Assembly: GCA_037042915.1 (NCBI GenBank)
Contig: CM073199.1
Coordinates: 496,001-560,000 of the forward strand
Reading direction: 5' to 3'
Origin: Auricularia sp. M13
Lineage: Eukaryota; Basidiomycota; Agaricomycetes; Auriculariales; Auriculariaceae
Length of the DNA: 64,000 nucleotides
Part shown: piece after piece, positions 1-11,204 of the stretch
Layout: every line of letters begins with the position of its first letter
Numbering within the stretch: position 1 is the first letter of the stretch
Program-made: the position numbers and the translations under genes
Notes under the pieces: generated by a model
What the model was told of the DNA's origin: nothing
Databases searched by the model: none
The model's input: the letters and a program-made list of their open reading frames with translations, nothing else

Positions 1-3000
1 TGTTCAAATGTAGAATGGGACGTAGAGTACCGGTTGAGTGCACAACTCTCCTCGGAACGAGTGAACGAGTGGAGAGTGACGCGTACATCATCCAAACCCC
101 AATGCAACGCAAAATCGGTCCTCAAATACAGCCGGTCGTGGAAGAGTCTATGACAGCAACTCAGAGGTCGCGGGCGGCGCGGCCTTTCCTGCCCTTCGAT
201 ATCGACATACCGTATGCCGTCGATTGAGCGGTCCGCTATCAAGCGTAGCAGAGCTTCGTTCCCGTACGCCGATCTGACGGTTGCAACTGTGGCAAAGCAG
301 GACGGGTAGACACTCGTAAGAACTGTGCAGGAACGAGCATGCAGCCATGAAGTAAGTCTTCGGACCCGAAGCAAACGGCGCTTTGTGTCAGGATGAAGGG
401 GGCACAGACACGAGCGGCCATGGGTACCACTGAAACGATTGTAGCTCATGAACCTGTTGTCCGCCAGAAGTCGCGCATCTAAAAGAGTTCCCGCGATACT
501 GAGTCGCTGAACCGGAGGCAGTGAGCTCGGGTAGCGCGCCCGTACAAATAGCACACGAGTTAAGTGATGCGCGAGAAGTCGCAAATCTGAGAAAGAACCG
601 CGATAATGAGAGAGATGCCATTGCTGAACCGGGGGCCGTGAGCACTGAGAATCGACCGGCCGCGGCATGTCAGGAACGGTCGACGAAGAAGAGAATCAGC
701 CGCGGAGAGCTCACGTGGCGCTTTCGCAGTAACGATTCGAGCGCCGGTGCTGGAGATAAGACCCATCGACACGACCAGCCCGGCCGGCGTGCGTGAGAGC
801 AATTCGCGCAACGGGTCACGCGCCGCATAGCAATGAGCATAGGATAGGGGGAGAAATCACTGCCTGCCTGGCCCGGGGAATTGGAGAACACTGGCAAGTC
901 ATGTGCGAACCCGCGCGCGATTGCTGGACAAGTACTGCCACGGTTTTGGCCATCGAGAGAGAGACGCCGGCCCCTGCGGCTCCAGCAGATTGTCAATGGG
1001 ATCGACCAGATGCAAGCGGCGCGCGGGAGGAGGAAAGGCGCCTCGAAGCCTCGAGGGATCAAAAATCATAATGCATGCTGCTTCTAGCGTCTGTGCCTCG
1101 GTCGCACGCATGTAAGTAGCAAACAATCCCAGCAGAGCGGCCCAGTGGCCGTAAGTACCCAGTAGGTAGCAGATATTGTTCGAAGGCGCGAGGCGAAGCG
1201 GAGAACAATTCATTGCTTGCGCTGGATGGAGAGACCACTGCCCGAATGGTGAATTCCTGCCGGGACGTCACCTGAAAATGCACAGTAAAATGCAATATAA
1301 GTCCCGTACTTGATTGATGCTCAGAAGTCTGAGTCAGAGTCGTCCGGTGCGGTGCGTCGGGGCCCCTAGCCCGCTGCGTAACGGTGAAAGCGATGAGCAA
1401 TGAGCGATAAGTCCTCGTGACGGGGATCCCAACCAGAGCACGGTCGTCGACAGGCACTGCGCAGTGTCCAGAGCCCGTGCGGACGGAAAAGAAGAGGCGC
1501 GTCCCCAGTTAACGGTATGCAGAAACTGTGCCTGGTGGGAGAGAAGAACGCGCGGAAGCGGAGAACGAGCGGTACTTCGGGATTATCGGACCGATCCCTG
1601 GGAATCCCGGATATTGGAAATTCTGGCCGTTTATCCCCTGTGTCACGCTCCCTTGCTGTCACGCTGACCAGCAGGTGCGGGAAAATGTTTATTCGCACCT
1701 ACTTACGCCGGCCCCTACGCAGCGCCTGTGCAATTGCATCGCATCGTCATGTGCAGATATCCATCCTGGCCGCGTCGTCCCAGCTCTGGAATGAACCCCG
1801 ACTCAAGCAGCGACTGTGCCAGTTCACAGTCCATGTCTCCAGATGTGGAACAACATTCAGACCTCTTGCTCCAATTTCCAACCGCTGGGCATTCATCTTC
1901 ATTTCCCGCCGAGACGGCGCTCAGATGACGTGCGGGATGCATTTGCATCCCGGCAACCCTGCAGGTCAGATCATTCATGATGATCCCGAGATCTCAAGAT
2001 CTGCTTCTGGACGACTTCGCGATCCATGGCATCCCCCGGCCTCGTGTTCCACTGCCGCTTCCCACCCAATACCCATAGCTATCCCCGATCCGGTGGGCTT
2101 CGCGGACGTACACGAAAGCGCGGTCTGCCTCGCGCACTCAGTCGGAATTCTGACGCGAAGGCTCAGGGTCTGGTGCTGCTCGCTCTTCCTTGTTGGCCGG
2201 GATGAGAGGCTGGACGCACTTCGCCCTACGCGCTGTAAATATCTGCATTCTCCCCTCTCAGGCGCGCGTCTTCCCCGCGAAGTTCGAACTGCAGACGTGG
2301 CTCTGGCAGCTGCCACGGGTGCGTCCCACTCGGAGCTGCAGAGCGAGTCCCGCCCGCCGCGGGCACGTGCTGGTTTCAACTTCAACCTCCCAACTTCCAC
2401 GCACGTCGCAGTGCATGATGCTAGAGACGCGTATTAGCGGATCCCTGGGCACGTCAGACATGATCTCAGGGTGTAGATATCGATGTCATTGTCGTTGATC
2501 GTTCTGTCACTGCACGGCCGACGCTCCTTGTAGTTCGTGTGAAACATGGTATGAACTAGTATGAGGGTCGCTCCTGAAGCAAACTTCTGAGACGGAGAGA
2601 GAGCGTTGTATAGAGTAACATGTCGATGTTGGAACCAATGAGCGACGGTAAGCTACCTGTCCAGATCGTGCCCTACAACCCCGAGTCCCCCAATAGAAGG
2701 CGGAAGATCATCCGCAGCTCCCTACAAGCGCAATATAGCGCCCACTGTGAATCTCATAAATCGACGCACCACCGCGCACTCTCACGCCACGCCGTTTGCT
2801 AATCATATAAGCTTCATTGCTGCAGAATTAAAGCGATGCGTTCAAACTTCCTTTGAGGCGTGTCAAGGAGTGGTTAACTCAACACAAGAGGAGACTCAGA
2901 AATGCCAAGAGACATGCGGGGCGAAGGTCATTGCACATTGAAGAATGACAGTGTGATGTGCGTCGACGACCTGGACGAAGAGTCGAGGCCCTCCTGTTGC

Positions 3001-3958
3001 ACGAGAGGGTGCTGGCTTAAGCTGATGCTGCTCGATCTCGATCTGTCCCTCAGGCTTCACAGTCTCATCGGGATCGTGCAGCTAAAGCCGTCTAAAGATG
3101 TATCCCTGGTCGCGTGGCACCCCAACGAAACACTCTACCCCCCTTAGCGTGAATTGCAGTTTGGCTGAGTACTGAGGATCCTTTGCACATGATAAGCAAG
3201 CGTGAACTGTTAGACGCCAAATCCAGCGAGAATCCTCTCTTCCGTAGATTTCCCGCGTCAGTCCCAGCGAGAGAGTCTGAAACAATGGGAAGGCCACTCC
3301 GATTCCGTCAGCCACCGGACGGCCAGCCACATGGCGACGGAGCTGTCCTTCGGGATGAGGATTTACAGTGCGAGCAAACGGCGTCGGCGAAGCTGGCATT
3401 AGGATCCTCGACACGCCACCCATGATAGTAAAGCAAGTATTCAATCAGAGCTTCTTTGTTACGGACCCCCGCTCGCCGTGCTTCCCAAATGAGAACGAGC
3501 GAAAAGCGTCAACTTTCAGTGCCCGCCATGTGGGACGAATTGCTGTATTGGAAGCATCGCGGGACAACGGCCGTCGCGGGAGTCGTTGATCTCGGAGACT
3601 GGACAGAGCCACCGCCGCCGCGGGATCTAATCTACTGCCATGCTTTGTGTCGCGCTCACCACTGAATACTACATGATGATCAACACTTCTCCGACGACAC
3701 CGACACATGCAGGCCTATGATCTGTAACAACCCCCCGATGCCGTCACTTGCAGTTGCACCGACCCCGCCGAGGACTGCGGCCTTCTGCAATTTCAGCCCC
3801 GGCTAGTCGCTCCATGAGGTGTAGACTCTACGTCACAGAGCTGGCCAGTTCGCTCAATATCTTGACCTATTAACACACTGGGCGGCCATCATCGTCGGCA
3901 TGGAGAGTGCATACATTCCCGACTTGTCATAAGACTACATTTTCGGGCGGACGAATAC
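1..3958. other. Gene-poor region, no supported gene
   Basis: I see no reading frame here with recognisable protein-family content, and no chain of exons with consistent splice phase. The longest open frame (about 1517-2437, plus) is rich in Arg, Ser and His and overlaps equally long frames on the other strand, which is typical of chance frames in moderately GC-rich DNA. No tRNA or transposase was recognised. Confidence 0.5.
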
Positions 3959-3961
3959 CTA

Positions 3962-4764
3962 CAGTGGGGAAACTTGAGAATGCCGGTCGATAAAATCGCA
4001 TATACCACGGAATCTACTGCATGGAGGACTATGGTGTATATATGAGACTTTTAGCTCTCGAGATGCTCTATCAGGTGGTATATGATTAGTGGCCAAAGGG
4101 TGCAATCCGGGGGTGAGAGAGAGGATCCGATGAAGAGGTCGAAAATCACATCGCCAGAAACGCGTCCTCCAGATCATTTGAGGTTGGCCTCTTATTCTAT
4201 ACGTAATTCTGAGGTGGGTTTATTATTTGAGTCAAGGTGGTTGGATATCCCATTCTGGAGCAATTCCTCAATTAACCTGGATTCCATGATTTCTATATCC
4301 GGGAATTGAATGACCTTGATGGCCAACCAAGGGTCAGAAACTCCTTCTCACAGCCTAAAACTACATATAATGTACTCTAGAGCATGTCTTGGTTCAGGGA
4401 AATGCAGTTAGGTAGGCCATTGGCTGTTTGAGAGGTTGAGCAAGCAGAAATTGCAGGTGCACTAGCTCCAGAATTGGATATCCAACCACCTTGACTCAAA
4501 TAATGAACCCACCTCAGAATTACGTATAGAATAAGAGGCCAACCTCAAATGATCTGGAGGACGCGTTTCTGGCGATGTGATTTTCGACCTCTTCATCGGA
4601 TCCTCTCTCTCACCCCCGGATTGCACCCTTTGGCCACTAATCATATACCACCTGATAGAGCATCTCGAGAGCTACAAGTCTCATATATACACCATAGTCC
4701 TCCATGCAGTAGATTCCGTGGTATATGCGATTTTATCGACCGGCATTCTCAAGTTTCCCCACTG
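3962..4764. mobile_element. 803-bp foldback/MITE-like element with 300-bp inverted arms
   Basis: Positions 3962-4261 are the reverse complement of 4465-4764 with only three mismatches that I can find (about 99% identity). The arms enclose a 203-bp unique spacer (4262-4464). The outer ends read CAGTGGGGAAACTT on both sides, and each is flanked by TA (3960-3961 and 4765-4766). TA target duplication with a CAGT end is the pattern of Tc1/mariner or pogo-type elements. No transposase frame is present, so the element would be non-autonomous. The arms contain open frames of 60-76 codons that mirror each other; these are by-products of the repeat, not genes. Confidence 0.85.
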
Positions 4765-4767
4765 TAG

Positions 4768-5990
4768 TAGTAAGAAACGCTCTGACAGAAGACTGAGGGG
4801 CACTGCGGTTCTCTGCGGCCGGCGTTTCCTGTTATTTCCTACAGTTGTAATACTGCTCGGTCGCTCCTTGTTGTCTTGCGCCAAGAATACTGGTCAACAG
4901 ACATCAGTGAATCATGTTTAAGAATTTCTCTGCAGCTGCTTCCACGATGAGAAATCGCAATGGCTCGAAGCAGCCCGTCCGGGACTTGTAACATAACTGC
5001 GCAGCAGTCAACGCGGGCCTGTTGACAATGATCCCTTCCATCCGATGGACGTGAAAATGGCGTACCGTACGTGTAATGCTAGTGGATTGATGAGAACTCA
5101 TGACAATGAGAGTGAGGAAGGAAGGGAGGAAGATCTATTCCGAGAGGCATCCCGACATTAGGAAAATGGGGTATCTGGACAGTGCGTTCGGCCTGTCTGC
5201 CTGGGACAATGCCAGGGAATGTAGGGCGAGGGGCCGAGAAAGGCGATGAGCTGCCGTAAACCGTAGCTATCCTCCGTGCTCAATCCGGGGAAAGATAGGG
5301 GCCTCAGCCGTGGAGTGCCGGCGAAATCACACCGCTGTTGGCGATGCATTCAAGAACACGCGTAAAGCCGGCATGGAAAGGCCCTGGTCTGATGACTGTA
5401 CGTACATCTTGACTGTACATTATCTCCAATCGTCTCTCGACTCCCCCTGTCCCATGCACTGTGGTTGTTCAGTCCTGAGCGAGGTCAGAGCTCTTCAGCA
5501 GTGCGATCGCTGGTGTCTATCAGTTCCTCGCTGCTTCCGGACATTGTTTGTATCATCCGTCAGGAACACGGATCACGAAATCACAATCTCAGATCACGGA
5601 GGTCCGGGTATTGCTCAGGTGGGCGGTCTCTCTCATGTCTGGAAAAAGCTCATAGAAAATTCATTACTACAGAGGTCCTACGGCGCACGGATTGCGCATT
5701 ACAAGGGGTGTACAACAGGAGCTGAGCAGAAGGTCCTGGTGATACAACATAGCTTGCGACGACAGCTGCGACAGCGAGGGCAGACGACATTTAATCACAT
5801 GGCGGGCGGGCGGGGTCGTCACGAAAAAATACTTGGGTTGAGGTAGACGCTAGGCTCAATATCGCCGTTGGCCGTGGGCACTATGCCAATACTGTGGACG
5901 ACATCAGGACCTGAATACAGCGAGCACATGGTTCAACGCACTAAGTGTGGAAGCCGCGTCGCGAAGCAAGACTGCGTCCAGGCCTGCAAT
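4768..5990. other. Intergenic, nothing recognised
   Basis: This stretch lies between the inverted-repeat element and the 3' end of the prenyltransferase gene. One 178-codon plus-strand frame (5310-5846) has no recognisable domain and I do not call it a gene. Confidence 0.4.
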
Positions 5991-7337
5991 TCAATGAGCA
6001 TCAGCGGCGGGCCAACAAGCTACTGCCGGTTCGACGTACGAAAGTTTTTGCAGAGCCTGTACGTAGTTGCGTCCCGCGTCCGCGTTGCCGTACTCGGCCA
6101 TCCAGTCGCCAAAGACCTCCGCGATCCGCTGGTCGCTCCAGCCCAGGAGTCGGATCGGGATGTAGAACTTTGGCGTAGGGACGGACGCGTGGCGCTCGAC
6201 AGAGAAATACATCGGCGTGCCGCCCGACGTCTGCGAAGCAACGCGGTAAAGACCTGCATCGTCGCTCTCGGCGGACAGGCGATCCCAGAGAGCGCGCACA
6301 GCCTTCACGAACTTGGGCGACAGCGGGATTCGCCCACCCAGACTGGCGTGCTCCAGCAGCCGATTGACGTCTGTGCTTGGGAACCGCACATACGCCTTGA
6401 AGCGTGCGTTCTCGAGCGGCGCGCAGTCGATTGCGAGCAGGAACGGGTCTGCGTCCGGTTGCGACGAGAGATAACTGAGCACGTGTTCCCAGCATGCGCC
6501 GGCGCCGCAGGCGCGAACGGCGTCCGTGATGACGGCGAGTTTTGAGCGGCCGGTCTCGAGCGCGCGGAGGGTGGGGATCAGATACGCCTTGGTGTGCGTC
6601 GCGCCGTGGTGGAGGTCGAAGCCGAGCATGACCTGGGAGAGCGCGGTAGATCCGGGCTCGTCGTGCCTGGGAAGCGCGGCCGGCTCGACGACCGACGTCA
6701 GGTGGTCCATCACCTTCAGAAGGGCGTCGCGGTCGAAGTGCACATGCGAGCCATGCGCGGCAGCCAGGGCATCCATCATCTGCAACGCGCTGCGCACGCC
6801 GGCACCGACAGACGCGTCCAGGGGTATGGCCTCGGCCGAGAACTTGACGAGCGGTTGCGCCTTGCCGCCCTTCCACGTCCAGCTGGGTTCGAGTGGAGTG
6901 AAGTCGTCCGTCATGAAGGACTTCCAGGTGGGCACAAGCCGCCCAGTGTTCGAATCGCGCGCGGGTTCAGGGCCGAAGTAGGGCGCAATGCACTCAGCGA
7001 AGAGGTCGGCGAGTTCTTCTCGACGGTCAGCCGAGTAGTTACCCTCGCGCAGCATGGCGTCCAGCATGGGTCCTAATGCCGATATCCAGAACCGCTCGTC
7101 ATCTGACTGTGATTCCGCGTCCTCGTCGTCGGAAGAGAAGGATGCCCTGGCGCAACATAAGCAACCTCCGGGTCGTGAGCGATGATGAACGTACTCGACA
7201 TGCGAGGGCCCGGCTTTGAGAATAGCGTATATACGCCCAAGGGCGGTCGCTAGGCTCTTGCGCCATGGAAGAAGCCTGCTCAGAGTGGAGAGCGTCCGGG
7301 GCTCGGCGCTGACGATGGAGGAGGAGGAGAGGGTCAT
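5991..7337 (-). CDS. DMATS-type aromatic prenyltransferase
   Basis: Predicted soluble prenyltransferase of the ABBA fold (dimethylallyl-tryptophan synthase family), which attaches a dimethylallyl-type group to an aromatic, usually indole, acceptor. The frame is 448 aa, near the usual 400-460. Family signatures, numbered from the ATG at 7337: FMTDDFTPLEPSW with the putative general base Glu about 150; HTKAYLIP (Lys about 250, Tyr about 252); RFKAYVRF (Arg 312, Lys 314, Tyr 316), which corresponds to the pyrophosphate shield; KFYIPIRLL; and a C-terminal NYVQALQKLSYVEPA. The frame stays open a little further upstream, but 7337 is the first ATG, and a TATA-like element lies about 65 bp upstream. 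A 48-nt block with perfect splice signals lies in frame (see separate entry). Acceptor and product cannot be predicted. No other secondary-metabolism core enzyme is adjacent. Confidence 0.88.
   Translation of the reverse strand: MTLSSSSIVSAEPRTLSTLSRLLPWRKSLATALGRIYAILKAGPSHVEYVHHRSRPGGCLCCARASFSSDDEDAESQSDDERFWISALGPMLDAMLREGNYSADRREELADLFAECIAPYFGPEPARDSNTGRLVPTWKSFMTDDFTPLEPSWTWKGGKAQPLVKFSAEAIPLDASVGAGVRSALQMMDALAAAHGSHVHFDRDALLKVMDHLTSVVEPAALPRHDEPGSTALSQVMLGFDLHHGATHTKAYLIPTLRALETGRSKLAVITDAVRACGAGACWEHVLSYLSSQPDADPFLLAIDCAPLENARFKAYVRFPSTDVNRLLEHASLGGRIPLSPKFVKAVRALWDRLSAESDDAGLYRVASQTSGGTPMYFSVERHASVPTPKFYIPIRLLGWSDQRIAEVFGDWMAEYGNADAGRNYVQALQKLSYVEPAVACWPAADAH
7147..7194 (-). other. 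Possible in-frame 48-nt intron within the prenyltransferase
   Basis: On the coding strand this block begins GTACGT and ends GCGCCAG. Removing it keeps the frame and deletes 16 residues (including GGCLCC) ahead of the acidic linker and the catalytic domain. It has no stop codon, so both spliced and unspliced forms would be translated. Its size matches other introns in the window. Confidence 0.5.
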
Positions 7338-7402
7338 CGGCACAACGATGGAAGTCGTAGGTGATGCAGCAGCTGAGGCCAGGGCACGGCCAAGCCAGGA
7401 TG

Positions 7403-7409
7403 CTTATAT
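7403..7409 (-). promoter_or_regulatory. TATA-like element of the prenyltransferase gene
   Basis: The coding strand reads ATATAAG about 65 bp upstream of the ATG at 7337, a spacing seen for other genes in this window. It supports the long N-terminus. Confidence 0.45.
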
Positions 7410-10400
7410 GCCCGACTGGGGCTGGCCTCAGGGACTTTAAACGACATCGGCGTGACAAGGAAGGGGGAGGATAGAGCGCAAACTCCGCTACCGCGCCGCC
7501 GGCCGGGCTGCAGGCAAATCAGGAAAAATTATTAAAATTGCCAATTTCCGCATCCGTGACCACTGACCTCGCTTAAGAAGGATCGACAATCTCGATCAGA
7601 TTTTCCCTGGTGCAACTTGCGTCACTGGGCCGCCTGCGCAGCTGCAGGATGAGTGGATCTCTATGATGAGTAACCGGGAAGGGAGGGGAGGGGACTCCCA
7701 GAGTACCGAGGTACCGACCGTACCGACGAAAGCCGCGCCAGCAACAAATGCAGATCAGCGAGGAGAGGACTAGCGCAGAATCCGCTCGCAAACACCGCAC
7801 TCTTAGGTATCATGAGGTCGCACGGTTTTAGCTGCGGAGAATACGGAGAGCATGATCTCTCGAGCTGCAAACCGTTCTACCAAGTTCTAAGAGGGTGTTC
7901 GAGTATCTGGAGTTACTTAGCGGAAAGGACAGTGCATGGCATATTCGGAGCCCGAGAGCCCACTTCCGCAGGAAGCACGAGGAATCAGAGCGTGGAATCC
8001 GGGATGCACTTGTCAGGATTATCCGTCAACACCGCCGGCGAATTCGAATTCCAAGATCGAGATAGTTCAAGGTACCTCCGGGAACGTAATGACCTGCGGT
8101 AGCAGCGATCCGGACAAAGACAAAAAGGAAAGTGCGGGTCGATAAGAAACCGGCCGGCCGGCGGTGATACTTGAGTTCGGGCTCATCGCAGTCCGCGCAA
8201 GCTACTCGCGGACGAACCAGAGAAATAACAGAACCACCCCGTGTGTGTGGTGTTCAAGAAGCGCAGCTCAGCTTCGGGCCGTGAGGTCGGAAATCCGAGG
8301 ACTTATAAGCCGGATTCGTTGTCCAGATGCGCTGAGAACGGTGCAAGCAGCATGGGCCCAGTCGATGTGCGAACTGAGCAAGATTTAGACCACTGGGACA
8401 CTGCAAGTCGCATGTATCAGTCGAAAGTCGCCGGGCCCGGCGTTGGAGGATCCCAATGGGATCTCGGGCAGAGCGCGCCTCGTGCTGCCTTCCAGGCGGA
8501 ACGGACACCTAGAAGCAGCCGCAGACGCCTCCTTCTTCATCGGATAGTGGTGTTCGTGGCCTTCCTGTGAGAACTAAACGGCAACGGGAGAATTCCCCGC
8601 AATTGAGGCGCTCAAAACCTGAACTTTACGTACACTGTTCCGCCTACTAGCTGCCGCAGGCCACATCCCTGGCTAAGGGAGTTCCTCGGAGCCCTGCAGA
8701 GACTTTGAGAGCTCGCTCCCATGCACCGTGATAGCGCCTCTGACCGGCCATCCACGTTCATCGAGCGCGCGGAACATGTGGGGACGGCGCCAGACGCTCG
8801 ATCTGGGACCACGCTCCCATTCTGCGAAGCGATTGCGCGTCTGATGCACTCTGATGCACGCTGGTGTGGAAAGATGCTGGTCGCCGGACTCACGGCTGCA
8901 ATAGTAACTGTCGTCGGAGTCCACTCTCGCTGCCTTCGCCGCTGCTCAAAGCGGAAAAATTGAGCAGCTGAGAAAATGCCTGCGGAAGTGGAGATTCAGA
9001 GGTGTGTCTTTGCCCCCCATGTTGCTGAAGTCACGTGTCCGCGGACAGTTTAGACGTTCCACCGACAGGTGTTTGCTAATGTACAGCTGTAACGCCAACC
9101 GGGCTACTAGGGCGTCGTCCGCACTTTGGCAGGAGAGAAACCAACTTCTGCCACCCGATTAGCATCTTCTGCTCCGCACATGAAGGAAGCCACAAGACCA
9201 GTGACTCGGTCCCCAATGCTCGTCATCATAATGGCTCAGTATCAATATCGATCGCTCAGCGAACGACTTAGGAGTTCATCCGGATGGTGAGTAAGTACAC
9301 GTATTCGCGATAAAATACCGGATACCATTTTACTCACCGTCAGCCGCATTATATTCAGATAGTCAATAGGCTTCCCAACGCCCCCGTGTTGCTCGCACCC
9401 GAACGAGACGGGCGAATTGACGCCTGCGCGTTTCCGAGAACTGTCAAGTCGTCAAAACCAGCAGTCGGACACAATGATGGCAGCAGGCGACGCAGACTGC
9501 ATTGCTTTCCAGCGACATGAAACGGATATGAAGTCCGTGCGCGATGATCCTGCGCGGTTCAGTGAGATTGAGTTGCAGGAGGCGCATGGCAGAGACAAAC
9601 ACACATGCGGATAGCCTCCCGAAGTGTTGTGGCATTGAATTATCGACGTATGTTGAAGAGGCACAAGGTACAGGCATGCGTTGAATCGTCGAGACGGACA
9701 GCAACTGAATACCTGGTCGAATGTCACCGCGACTACAGCTGCAAACATGACAGATTGCGAGAGGCCGTTTCTGAGGTCTGGTCCGTATCGAACGCGCTGA
9801 GCTGGATAAAAGCGCCTCATGTGGCGTCGATGCGGAGATGTTCGTTAATGTTATCCTCGAGAAGGATTGGTGTCCGATGGATGTGGCCGGAACAAGCAGA
9901 GTCGGAAGAAGCAGAGTCGCAGATGCTGTCGACAAGCACAAGGCTGCTAGCAAGGAGCTTGGCATGTTCCTGGGCACACGGAAAGTCGTCAGGTAAAAAT
10001 TATTGGCATGAGAAAGGTGGTTGTTACAGTACAGGGAAAGTCACATCGAGCTTTGCGTCGTGAGTTGGCACACGGTCCGGGCCGAATGGCGAACCTTGTA
10101 TCTTGCCGAACCTCTTCGCGACCACTGGTGTCAAGGACAGCAGCCTCTGTGAATAGAGTTGCCACCCCCGGTAGCGCTATCCTACAAGGCGCTTTCATCA
10201 GCAATGCGGCCTATTGCGGCGTTCGAGCGTGAAAAAAGCATATTGTGACCGACCTTTTCAGGCGCAAGTAAGTGGTCGCTACTTTTTCGAGCGCCGGATC
10301 GTCCATAATTGCGCTTAGGAGGCCCAAGGCGCAACTCATGCTTCCCACGAGGCGATGTCCAGTCGCCGAACTCAGCCCGACCAGAACACAACTAGACCGC

Positions 10401-10729
10401 CGCCTGACCGGCGCTGTCGACACAGGTGCTCTTGTGTTCTTTTGCTGTCGATGAGCGGGTCCATGACAGGTGCGCGCTTGCTGCCCGCCGCGACGATCAT
10501 AGCGTGTGAAGTTCTCCTCTGAGCCAGCTCGGTCGTCGATGACTAGCTATAGCTGGCCGGCAAGGTTGCTAAGCGATAATTTTGCGCTCTGAGGGTCGTC
10601 GTCCGCAGTTCCAAGGGTCGGCCAGCCAGATCAATCAGCGAACACAAATGCGCAAGGTTGAGCGGCAAGAACACGCTGTCAGACTCCGACCGGTTCGTGT
10701 TTTTACTCTTACCCTCCACCCTCCATCCC
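7410..10729. other. Gene-poor region, no supported gene
   Basis: No family-like protein or phase-consistent exon chain was found. One short plus-strand frame ending at about 9998 encodes a Lys/Arg/Val-rich peptide with no start or partner exon, and it is not called. The sequence looks like unique, non-coding DNA. Confidence 0.45.
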
Positions 10730-10737
10730 TATAAATT
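10730..10737 (+). promoter_or_regulatory. TATA box of the 124-aa orphan gene
   Basis: TATAAATT lies 42 bp upstream of the ATG at 10772, preceded by a pyrimidine-rich tract. This is typical core-promoter geometry. Confidence 0.55.
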
Positions 10738-10771
10738 CACTGTCTCCGTTGGTTGCAGGTACCTTCGAATC

Positions 10772-11204
10772 ATGAGCTCGGAGACATACCGTCAGATGCG
10801 GCTTCGCTCAACGTCGGCCAATTTATTCCTGTCGTCCGTCAGGCTTCATCTCCTCGATGACCAGGAGGCCTGGAACTACTTCCAGAGCGTGCAACTTCGC
10901 TTTGCGTACGCGTTTTTATCTGTCATTAGTTGCCCTTCGACGCGCTTACTTGAGTATCTCTAGTCGCCGCGAACTGGCCGTAGCGGACTTTGTCCACCGC
11001 AACGCAGTGCTCTTGCAGGGGGACACGGACCTTCTCAGCCAGCTCTTTCCGTTCCTTGCGCCACATACCTGCAACGTCATCTCTTCCGGCAACACCATCA
11101 CGGTCGTTCTCTCGCATCCGCAACTACCCAGCACCCAGCTCGTCGTTCATCGCTCGAACGAGCCGGCGAGCAACGCCTATTACAGGACCTTCCAGAACTC
11201 ATGA
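10772..11204 (+). CDS. Small protein of unknown function, two exons
   Basis: I do not recognise this protein. The exons are 10772-10905 and 10964-11204, joined by a 58-nt intron with GTACGC donor and TCTCTAG acceptor. The summed length, 375 nt, gives 124 aa plus stop. The product has a basic Ser/Arg-rich start (MSSETYRQMRLRST), a mixed middle (LLDDQEAWNYFQ), a segment RRELAVADFVHRN, and a Leu/Val-rich C-terminal half. No signal peptide or clear membrane helix is seen. Support comes from the TATA box, the intron with conserved ends and phase, and an amino-acid make-up unlike random frames. It may be a lineage-specific gene, or a fragment of a larger degraded one. Confidence 0.5.

Noticed and set aside
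1517-2437. 306-codon open frame, plus strand
   Set aside because: No start context, domain or natural protein composition; equally open frames on the opposite strand indicate chance.
4082-4644. Mirror-image small frames inside the inverted repeat, which could look like a duplicated gene
   Set aside because: They exist only because the arms are reverse complements; no start context or family match.
9790-9998. Short frame ending in a Lys/Arg/Val-rich peptide (GMFLGTRKVVR)
   Set aside because: No start or upstream exon in phase; too short to support.
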